Assembly: GCA_963727245.1 (NCBI GenBank)
Contig: CAVSFO010000001.1
Coordinates: 186,001-250,000, forward strand
DNA from: JBKQVT01 sp963727245
GTDB taxonomy: Bacteria > Planctomycetota > Planctomycetia > Pirellulales > Thermoguttaceae
DNA length: 64,000 bases
Reading direction: 5' to 3'
Part shown: positions 26,484 through 34,467 of the stretch, piece by piece
How positions within the stretch are numbered: position 1 is the stretch's first letter
How the letters are laid out: each line of letters starts with the position of its first letter
Program-made: the position numbers and the translations under genes
Notes under the pieces: model-generated
Told to the model about the DNA's origin: nothing
The model's database searches: none
The model's input: only the letters and a program-made list of their open reading frames with translations

Positions 26484-26777
26484 ATGAGTACCATGATGGA
26501 CAAAGCGAAGCCGGTTTCCGTATCCGCCCTGGACGTTTCCGGCCAAAAGCGTGCGACCGCCGATGCGCCGCCCGACGCCACCGTCGGAGAACTGGCGCGG
26601 GCGTTGATCGCCCAAATGAATCTTCCGCAGACGGACGTGGAAGGACGTCCCATGAGCTACCACGTGCTGCTGCGGCGCGAGGGGCGACATTTGCATCCCG
26701 CCGAGACAATCGGCGACGTTTTGCAGGCCAATGATGAGATCGTACTGCAGCCGAAGATTCAGGCGGGCGCCCGCTGA
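26484..26777 (+). CDS. Ubiquitin-like (YukD-type beta-grasp) protein without C-terminal GG
   Basis: ATG at 26484 after AAAGGAGAAAAG, 97 residues. After a ~28-residue tail comes a beta-grasp pattern: ATVGELARALIAQMNLPQTD (first helix), MSYHVLLRREGRHLHPAETI, GDVLQANDEIVLQPKI. This corresponds to ubiquitin's helix and last strands (..L.P..TL.D.gv.dg..l.L...). It ends KIQAGAR, so the di-Gly needed for ordinary E1 activation is missing. It could be a non-conjugated adaptor or use another chemistry. Confidence 0.72.
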   Translation: MSTMMDKAKPVSVSALDVSGQKRATADAPPDATVGELARALIAQMNLPQTDVEGRPMSYHVLLRREGRHLHPAETIGDVLQANDEIVLQPKIQAGAR

Positions 26778-26828
26778 TTTTCCACGCGGTGTCGACTTCC
26801 GCGACGCAAGAACCCGGAGGATAGATCG

Positions 26829-27947
26829 ATGTCCGACGACGCTAACCGCTACCAGTACGTCCTGGAAATCTTCAAAAAGGACGGCCGGCACGAACGGCTC
26901 GGCGCCTTCGCGGTCAAGCCGGACTGGGAGCCGGCCCTGGAGTGGGCGCAGTTCTCCGCGATGTGTCGGGACCCCGGCCCTCCGTATGTTCTCGGCGTGA
27001 ACCGCGGAGTGATCGAGCCGCGCTGGCACCCGCGGGCCGGCATTCCGCACGTGGAGGGCGTCAAGGTGGTTGTCCCGCGCGGCCGGTTGCCGCCGGTCGC
27101 GCTGGATATCCCGTTGGCGTACTTCACTGACGCGGCGCGGGCAGCGTCCTCGGCTTTGGTCGAAAGCGGCAAGCTGGCGGCGGGGGAATTGTTCGAGTAC
27201 CTGGTTTGTGCCTACGCCCGCCAAGACCAGGCGGCCGCGCCCGGTTCCGAACAGCCCGCGCCGTTCGCCATCAAACCGGTGGAACAGGTGCTGGACGTGA
27301 GCGACCTCGACATCGCAGGGTTCTTGGCCGCTTCGTCCGCCTGTGGTTCGTCCGGCGACGACGAGGTCCCTGTCTTCATGCCGCGAGAAATGATCGAAGA
27401 GGCGGTCGACTTGATGGCGCGTGCGGGCGACAAGGAAACCGGTGGGATTCTCATCGGCCGTCTGCATCGCGATCCCCGCCGGCGACAGTTGTTCCTGGAG
27501 GTGACCGCTCAGATTCCGGTCCGGCACGCCGAGCATGAGTTAACCCGGTTGACGTTCACTCCGGAGACGTGGACGGCCGTCGACGCCGCGGTGGCGTTGC
27601 GCGGAAAGGGAGAAATCCAGCTTGGCTGGTGGCACTGCCACCCGGCCAGCCATTGGTGTGACGACTGTCCGCCCGAGAGGCGCGAGCGCTGCAAGACTTC
27701 CGGTGCGCTGTCGGGCGACTTTTTCTCTACCCACGACGCGCTCTTGCATCGCAGCGCCTTCCCGAGGGCGTACAGTATTGCCTTGGTGCTCAGCGACGGT
27801 TGCGGGAGTGCCGGAGCGCCGACTTGGCGGCTATTTGGCTGGCGTTACGGCATGGTTATGGCCCGCGGTTTTCATCTTTTGGATGCCGCCGAGCCGCCCG
27901 CTGCGGCGGCGGCCCAACTTGGAGGAGAAGCACATGTCCCATCCTGA
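26829..27947 (+). CDS. JAB/JAMM (MPN+) metallopeptidase with N-terminal extension
   Basis: ATG at 26829 after CGGAGGATAG, 372 residues. Residues ~1-170 are an extra domain of unknown role (a ThiS/Ubl-like start, then a helical part). From ~180 the JAB domain: Glu203 in KETGGILIGR, His269 and His271 in GWWHCHP, Ser300 and Asp303 in FFSTHDALLH, the full JAMM zinc set. The HxH-to-SxxD gap is 28 residues rather than ~7, with Cys277/280/288 in the insert. The family removes or trims Ubls. Its end overlaps the AAA gene by 14 nt. Confidence 0.85.
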   Translation: MSDDANRYQYVLEIFKKDGRHERLGAFAVKPDWEPALEWAQFSAMCRDPGPPYVLGVNRGVIEPRWHPRAGIPHVEGVKVVVPRGRLPPVALDIPLAYFTDAARAASSALVESGKLAAGELFEYLVCAYARQDQAAAPGSEQPAPFAIKPVEQVLDVSDLDIAGFLAASSACGSSGDDEVPVFMPREMIEEAVDLMARAGDKETGGILIGRLHRDPRRRQLFLEVTAQIPVRHAEHELTRLTFTPETWTAVDAAVALRGKGEIQLGWWHCHPASHWCDDCPPERRERCKTSGALSGDFFSTHDALLHRSAFPRAYSIALVLSDGCGSAGAPTWRLFGWRYGMVMARGFHLLDAAEPPAAAAAQLGGEAHVPS

Positions 27948-29598
27948 ACGGCTGTTAATGGAACGGCTCAACGCCTTGGGCGAAGGGGCCCCGAACCTCG
28001 ACGAGAAGTGCGGGATCGCGGCGATGCTCCGCTCGCTTCCCGACGGAAGTCAGCGACTGGACCGGGTCCTGATCGGCGACAGGGACCGCTACCATATCGG
28101 CTTGCAGGAAGCCCAGGGCAACCGCGAGAAGTTGCAGGAGTTGCTCGACAAGATGACCAACCCGCCCTGGCGCATCGGCGTGTTTCTCCGTGGGGTCACG
28201 GATGACGGCGGAGCGGCGACCGGCCGTGCCATGGTGCACCACGGAGGCAACCGCCACGTGGTGTTTCTGGCCGACGGACTCGATGCAGACTCCCTGGCCC
28301 TGGGGGACGAAGTGTTCCTCAACGGCGAGTTGACGATGCTGCTGGGCAGGTTGCCCCAGGGCTTCTTTCGCGTCGGCGAGACGGCGGTTTTCGATCGCTA
28401 TACGGCCGACGGCCGGCTGATACTGACGTTTCGGGACGACGAGTTGATTGCCGACGCAGCCGGCGGGCTGCAATCGGTTAAGCTGGAGAACGGCGATCAC
28501 GTGCGCTGGGACCGGTCGGCATGGATCGCCTACGAGAAGATTGAGGGGGCAGCAGCCCAGCGCTGTTTTCTCGACGAGGTTCCCGACGCCCGGCCCGAAC
28601 AGGTTGGCGGCCAGCGCGATACGCTCGACGCCCTCTTGGCGGCCCTGACCACCACGCTGGTGGCTCCCGAGACAGCGAAGGTTTACGGGCTGGGCGGGCG
28701 TTGTTCGATCCTGTTAGTTGGCCCGCCCGGATGCGGCAAGACGCTCATGGCGCGCGTGGCGGCCGCCGAGATCGCCCGCCTCACGGGCCGCAAGTGCCGA
28801 TTTGCCGTGGTGAAACCCTCGGAATGGGAGAACCCTTTTGTGGGGGTCACCCAGCAGAACATCCGCAACTGTTTTCGCGTCGTCCGCGAGGCGGCCCGCG
28901 ACGGACTGGCCGTCCTGTTCCTCGATGAAGTCGAGAGCGTGGGGCGGGTTCGCGGCTCGGCAGTGGGACATCACTCCGATAAATTCTTGGCCGCGTTGCT
29001 GGCCGAATTGGATGGTTTCTCCGGCCGTGGAGAAGAAGTCGCTCTGATTTCGGCCACCAACCGCAGGGAGCTGGTGGATCCGGCCCTGTTGGAACGCATT
29101 TCCAACGTCGAGTTGCTCGTCAAGCGACCGGATATGCGCGGCGCACGGGAGATTTTCGAGATCCACCTTCCGGAAGCGATGCCCTTTTCGCCCAATGGCG
29201 ACTTGGCAGCCTCCACGCGGCGGGAGCTCGCCCAACGGGCCGTCTCGCGGCTGTACAGCCCGAATGCGGAGAACCAACTGTCCGTGATCAAGTTTCGCGA
29301 CGGCAAGACCCGCACCGTGACGGCCGGGGAGTTGATGAGCGGACGGACGATCGAGCAGATCTGCCGCGCCGCCCGGCAGGCGGCTTTCCTCCGCGAAGTC
29401 CGCAGCAAGGACCGCGGACTGCGGGTCGAAGACATCGACCAGGCGGTGGCCGACGCGATCACGCGACTCTCGACCCTGCTCAGTCCCCACAATGTGCACG
29501 CCTACATCTCTGATCTGCCGCAGGACGTCAACGTTGTCGCCGTGGAACCCGTGGTGCGCCGCGTCACGCATACTCACCGTTATCTCAACATCACCTGA
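27934..29598 (+). CDS. Mpa/ARC-like AAA+ ATPase
   Basis: ATG at 27934 after GGAGGAGAAG, 554 residues. An N-terminal helical stretch (~35-75) is followed by OB-fold-like beta domains (~75-205: VVFLADGLDADSLALGDEVF, GETAVFDRYTADGRLILTFR), then AAA+: Walker A GPPGCGKT (~262), pore-loop region KPSEWENPFVGVT, Walker B VLFLDEVES (~326), sensor ALISATNRRELVDPALLERI. The layout matches the proteasomal ATPase Mpa/ARC, which unfolds pupylated proteins. The Mpa C-terminal GQYL is not terminal here; the protein ends THRYLNIT. It follows the JAB gene and precedes Dop/Pup/PafA. Confidence 0.85.
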   Translation: MSHPERLLMERLNALGEGAPNLDEKCGIAAMLRSLPDGSQRLDRVLIGDRDRYHIGLQEAQGNREKLQELLDKMTNPPWRIGVFLRGVTDDGGAATGRAMVHHGGNRHVVFLADGLDADSLALGDEVFLNGELTMLLGRLPQGFFRVGETAVFDRYTADGRLILTFRDDELIADAAGGLQSVKLENGDHVRWDRSAWIAYEKIEGAAAQRCFLDEVPDARPEQVGGQRDTLDALLAALTTTLVAPETAKVYGLGGRCSILLVGPPGCGKTLMARVAAAEIARLTGRKCRFAVVKPSEWENPFVGVTQQNIRNCFRVVREAARDGLAVLFLDEVESVGRVRGSAVGHHSDKFLAALLAELDGFSGRGEEVALISATNRRELVDPALLERISNVELLVKRPDMRGAREIFEIHLPEAMPFSPNGDLAASTRRELAQRAVSRLYSPNAENQLSVIKFRDGKTRTVTAGELMSGRTIEQICRAARQAAFLREVRSKDRGLRVEDIDQAVADAITRLSTLLSPHNVHAYISDLPQDVNVVAVEPVVRRVTHTHRYLNIT

Positions 29599-29615
29599 AG
29601 AAACCGGGGTGCGCC

Positions 29616-31479
29616 ATGACGTTCAAGAACATTGGCGTCGAAACCGCTTGCCGAACATGGCCCCGCGGAGGTCCCGTACCCAAGCTCTGCGGCGCGGACG
29701 TGGAGGTCGGCAACGTGGTGCGCGGAATTGACGGACCCCGGAACACCGCTCGCAGGGCCTCGCAATTGCTCTTACGCGAGATTACCGGGATACCTCACTC
29801 GCGCTGGTCGGGCGGCGCCTACGACTCCGGCCGCTGCGACTATTCCTATTCGTACACGACCGCCGGCGGAGCATGGTGTCAGGCGGTGCGCGCAGGTGAG
29901 CCAATACCCGCAGTCGAAGTTCTCTGGCTGCGATTCGCAGGATTGGGGCCGCCGCTTTCTGGCCTCGAACGGCGGCTGCGCCTATATCGATCTCAATCAC
30001 CTGGAACTCTGCATCCCCGAGGTCCTTAGCGCGACGGACTTCGTCGCCGCCTGGCGCGCCATGCTGCTGGTGGCGCGCACGGCCATGGACCGCGCCAACG
30101 CGGAGGCCCGCCAAGGCCGGATTCAAGTGCTGGTCAACAATTCCGATGGACTCGGCAACTCTTATGGCAGCCATCTGAATTTTCTCCTCTCGCGGGGCGC
30201 GTATGAGAACATTTTTCACCGCAAGCCGCACCAACTGGCCTGGCTCGCCTCGTACCAGGTGTCCAGCATCGTATTGACCGGCCAGGGAAAAGTCGGCGCC
30301 GAGAATGACGCCCCGGCGGCGGCCTATCAACTTTCGCAGCGTGCCGACTTCTTCGAGAAGCTGAGCGGCAGCCAAACCACGTTCGAGCGGCCGCTGGTGA
30401 ACAGCCGCGATGAGGCCCTCTGCGGAACCCGGGGTTCCACGCGCTGCGACGGCGCGACGCCGCCCGATTTCGCTCGGCTGCATTGCATCTTCTACGACAG
30501 CAATTTATGCCACGTGGCGTGCCTGCTCAAGGTCGGTCTCATGCAGATCGTGCTGGCCATGATCGAGGCCGACCATGTCAACCCCGCGCTCATCCTCGAT
30601 GATCCGCTGGAGGCTGTCGGCCGTTTCAGCCATGACCCGAGCCTGCAAGCCTGCGCTCGCATGGCCTCGGGCAAGAAGTTGACGGCCGTCGAGCTTCAGC
30701 TTCTTTTCCTCGAGGAGGCCGAAAAGTTCTGCGCCGCCGGCGGCTGCGATCAGGTCGTGCCGCAGGCCGGCGACATCCTGGCGCTGTGCGCCGACACGCT
30801 CCAGAAGCTCCACGCAGGCGACCTGGACGCGGTCGCTCCACGGCTCGACTGGGTGCTCAAGCTGCGGATTCTCGAGCGGGCGATGGCACAACGGCCCCGG
30901 CTTGGCTGGGACTCGCCCGAAATCAAGCTTCTCGACCACCTCTACAGCAGTCTCGATCCGGACGAAGGGCTCTATTGGCTCTACGAGAAGGCGGGGCTGA
31001 CCGAGTCCGTCGCCAGTGCCGCCCAGATCGAACGATTTTTTTACGAGCCGCCGGAAGACACCCGCGCGTACGCACGGGCCATGCTGTTGCGGTCGGCCAA
31101 GCCCGATCAGATCCATAGCGTCAACTGGGATTCGATCGGTTTTCGGTTGACGGGCCGGTCGGGATGGCCGCTCTACCGGACGCTGGAGATGGCCGATCCG
31201 CTGGCCTTCACCAAGGCCGACACGGCCGCGTTGTTTGAATCGGGAGAGCCGCTAGAAACAATCCTGGACGCGATGATGCACAAGGATTCGGCCGCACATG
31301 TCGGCTACGATGCGTCGCCGCTGGGCGAAACGGCGTCTCCGGAAGAGCGGCTCTTGCTGCCCGCGCCAGCCGCACCGCCGACAACCGGCGGCTCCCCCGC
31401 GGGCAATTCGGACCTCATCATCCCATCAGGTGAACGATTTCATGAACCAGAAGGAGGGCAAGACGATGCTGCTGCATGA
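29616..31479 (+). CDS. Dop/PafA-like carboxylate-amine ligase-fold protein, frameshifted
   Basis: ATG at 29616, 17 nt after the AAA gene. The N-terminus has PKLCGADVEVGNVVRG, corresponding to the GxETE.G nucleotide/metal motif at the start of PafA and Dop. After a frame change near 29880-29900 the fold continues: DWGRRFLASNGGCAYIDLNH, LELCIPEV, VNNSDGLGNSYGSHLNFLLS, GRFSHDPSLQ, LDWVLKLRILERAMAQRPRL, matching the PafA/Dop family to the C-terminal small domain. Dop deamidates Pup-Gln and removes Pup; PafA ligates it. Which activity applies is uncertain. The end overlaps the Pup-like gene by 14 nt. Confidence 0.8.
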
Positions 31480-31663
31480 ACGTCATAACGAGACTTCGGA
31501 GGCCGGGCGCCAGGGGCCGCCCGCCGGCGGTCCGTCCAACTTGGACCAACTGCGTCAGGCCGGAGAGTCATTTCTGCAAGCTGCCGATCAAGCGATCGAT
31601 CGGGCCTTGGCGGGCGATTCGCTGGAGTTCCTGAATTCAACCCACCAGGACGGAGGGCAATGA
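31466..31663 (+). CDS. pup: Pup-like protein modifier ending in GGQ
   Basis: ATG at 31466, ideally spaced behind AAGGAGG, gives 65 residues; an ATG at 31442 would add eight. It has the layout of Pup: a disordered N-terminus (MLLHERHNETSEAGRQGPPA), a helical middle (LDQLRQAGESFLQAADQAID) and a C-terminus FLNSTHQDGGQ, compared with FVRAYVQKGGQ in mycobacteria. The final Gln would need deamidation to Glu before ligation to lysine. It has one internal Cys-free, Lys-free chain. It lies between the two PafA/Dop-family genes, overlapping both (14 nt and ATGA). Confidence 0.85.
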   Translation: MLLHERHNETSEAGRQGPPAGGPSNLDQLRQAGESFLQAADQAIDRALAGDSLEFLNSTHQDGGQ

Positions 31664-34190
31664 GCGTGGCGGACCGCCTGTTCGGCCTGGAGACAGAATA
31701 CGCATTTTCCGCACTCGGCCCCCGCGGCGCGAGGGTTGGCCAGGGACCGGCACTCTCGCGATTCATGGAGCTGGCGCGGGAAAGCCTCCCCCATCTTCCC
31801 GACCGCGGTTCCAGCGGGCTCTTCCTTCAAAACGGGAGCCGGCTGTATCTCGATTGCGGTGGTCACCCCGAGCTGGCAACTCCCGAGCTGGCCAATCCTT
31901 GGGATGCCTGCCGCTACGCGCTGGCCGGCGACCGGATCGTCGCCACGATCGGCGACCGATTGGCAGAGCGGGAATCGGCCGTCGAGCAGGTGGTCATTAC
32001 CCGCTGCAACGTGTGCTATAGCCCCACCTCGCCCAGCACGTGCGGCAGTCATGAGAGCTATGGGCACCGCGTGTCCCCCGCCGCGCTGCCGGACGACTTG
32101 ATCCCGCATCTGGTGAGTCGGGTGATTTACACGGGCGCCGGCGGCTTTGACAACCGCTCGCCCGGCATCGAGTTCATGATCTCGCCGCGCGTGGCCCACC
32201 TGGTGCACGTTATTTCCAGCAACTCGACCTCCCAGCGCGGCATCTTCCACACCAAGGACGAGTCCCTGAGCAGCAACGGCTACTACCGCCTCCACGTTCT
32301 CTGCGGCGAAAGCGTCTGCTCGCAGACGGCGCTTTGGCTCAAAACGGCGATCACCACGCTGGTCGTGGCGCTGGCCGAGGCGGGACTGCGGCCCTGCCGC
32401 GCCATCATACTCCCCAATCCGTTGGAAGCCATGCAGCGGTTTGCCGTCGATCCGACGTGCACGGCGCGGGTCCTGTCTGCCGACGGGCGGGCGTGGACTG
32501 CAATCGCCATGCAGCGGCATGTCCTCCGGCAGATTGAAGCCCACGTAAGTCACAAGCTCATGCCTCCCTGGGCCCCGCAGGCCTGCGGGCGGTTGCACCA
32601 GGTCCTGGACCGGCTCGAAGAGGGGGCTCCCGGCGTTGCCAGGACGTTGGATTGGGCCATCAAGCTGTCGCTGTATCGCGAGTTTGCCCGCCGCCAGGGG
32701 ATTTGCTGGGACTCGCTGCCGACCTGGAATCGCACGCTAAGGGAGTTGAACAACGTCCGGCTGGCACGAGGGGATGAAAACGCCAGTCCACCGTTGGACG
32801 AGGAACTGCTTAACCCGAATGGTCCGGTTGAACTCAATATCGAACGTTTTGCCCGGGTGCTTCAGCGAAGGGGCCTTGCGTTGGATGAACTCAAGGCAGT
32901 GCTGGCTTTGCGATGGCGGCTCTTTGATCTGGATACGCGCTTCGCGCAGTTAGGCGCGCAGGGCCTGTTTGCCGCCATGGACCAGGCCGGCGCCCTGGAT
33001 CACGCGGTGCCGGGCGTGGATAACATCGAGCACGCCATAACCAATCCTCCCGCTCTTGGCCGCGCGCGTCTGCGGGGCGAGTGCGTGCGGCGGTTTCACG
33101 CCCAGCCCGGCGACTACTTTTGCGATTGGACGGGCGTATGGGACGTTCGCAACCGCCGCTACCTCGATCTTTCCCACCCGCTGGCGGCCGAGGAAAAATG
33201 GACCGAGTGTGCGACGCTGGACATGCCCTGGGAACTGCCGTTCCGCTTCGCTCTGCGTGAATCGGCAGAGCGCTCCGCCCATGTGCGCGAGGCCCTGGCC
33301 CATGCGCGATCGCTGTATGATCAAGGGCGATACGAGGAGGCATATCGGAACCTGGATCGCGTGCGGCCGATGCGCGAGTCGTTCAACGCCGACAACCGGC
33401 GGGATTTCCTGCGGCTGAGTGCCTGGGTGCAGGCGCGGCGAGGATTTCTCGATGCTCCCGCGATTCTGGCGGAACTTGGGCCGGACCAAGAGCCTCCGCT
33501 CTGGTTGATTAACGATTACGCCTTCGTCTTTCGATTCGGCGGCCTCGCTCCCAGTCCGGAACTCACCGTCTGGCTCCGCAAAGGCGAAGACCGATTGAGG
33601 CAGGGACCTGCTGAGGCTCCCGATACGGTGGCCGCCTTTCGGGAACACCAGGGATACGCACTGTTGATGGAAGGGCAAATGCGAAAAGCTGCCAGGGTGC
33701 TCAAGCAGGCGTGCCAGGTGCTGCGGCGCAGCGGAGAAAATGCCCGCATCGTATGCCGCAGCCTGGTGACGCTCGCCGAGGTGCACCGCCGGACGGGCGC
33801 CGTGGCGCGGCGCAAGCACTCTTGGACGAAGCCATCGCCGACCAAGTGGAGAATCATTTCCAGGGCGACCTGGCCGACCTTTCGCTCCCCTGCCTGGCTA
33901 AACTGCAGACCGATCCGGCACGTGCCCGGTCGATCCTCGCCGACAGCAAGGCAATCCAGGTGGAGACGGCCAACCGCGTCGGCCAATCCAGGACGTTGCT
34001 ACTGGAAGCCAGATTCTCCGCCGCGGCCGATCAAGCAGCCGCGCTGAAGCAGCGGGTCATCGAGCTGCAACAGCAAGTGCCCGCACTCAACCAGTGCGGG
34101 CTGGTTCGGAAGATCCTCGACAGATGGCAGTTATGGGCCGGCGGCGAACGTTCCCCCGATGAAAGCGGTGATGTTTTCTGGGGCCTGTAG
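31660..34190 (+). CDS. PafA/Dop-family ligase with TPR-like C-terminal extension, frameshifted
   Basis: ATG at 31660 overlaps the Pup stop. Residues ~8-16, FGLETEYAF, are the catalytic Glu motif of PafA/Dop. The core follows (SGLFLQNGSRLYLDCGGHPE, YGHRVSP, GIEFMISPRVAHLVHVISSN, TARVLSADGRAWTAIAMQRH, TLDWAIKLSLYREFARRQGI). From about residue 540 a helical repeat region begins (ALAHARSLYDQGRYEEAYRN, EGQMRKAARVLKQACQVLRR), unlike the ~450-residue PafA and Dop. A frame change near 33815 leads to LLDEAIADQVENHFQGDLAD and a stop at 34190. Probably the Pup ligase or depupylase of this locus. Confidence 0.85.
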
Positions 34191-34239
34191 CGAGCGGCCG
34201 TGTCGCTTGGAGATGATTATCATCAGGAGAAGAAATGTG

Positions 34240-34458
34240 ATGCTCGTGCTCTCGCGTCGCCGGAATGAAAGCATCGTGGTCGGCGACGATATCGAGATCG
34301 TCGTCGTGGAAATTCGGCCAGATCGCGTGCGCTTGGCCGTCAAGGGCCCTGGCGTCTCTTCCGCCCATCGCCGCGAGCCGCCCAGTGCGCCTGGTCAGCC
34401 AGCGTCCGACACGGTCGTGGAGCTGACCAGCCCGCCAATCAAGTATATGATTGGATAA
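34240..34458 (+). CDS. csrA: CsrA-family RNA-binding regulator
   Basis: ATG at 34240 after CAGGAGAAG, 72 residues. The start MLVLSRRRNESIVVGDDIEI and VVVEIRPDRVRLAVKGPG give the CsrA beta-strand core with both RNA-contacting ends (N-terminal LVLSRR, and HRRE near residue 50). The C-terminus is longer and Pro-rich. CsrA dimers bind GGA motifs in mRNA leaders and block translation. It is 49 nt after the PafA-like gene on the same strand and may be co-transcribed with the Ub/Pup-like cluster. Confidence 0.88.
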   Translation: MLVLSRRRNESIVVGDDIEIVVVEIRPDRVRLAVKGPGVSSAHRREPPSAPGQPASDTVVELTSPPIKYMIG

Positions 34459-34467
34459 TCGCGCCGC

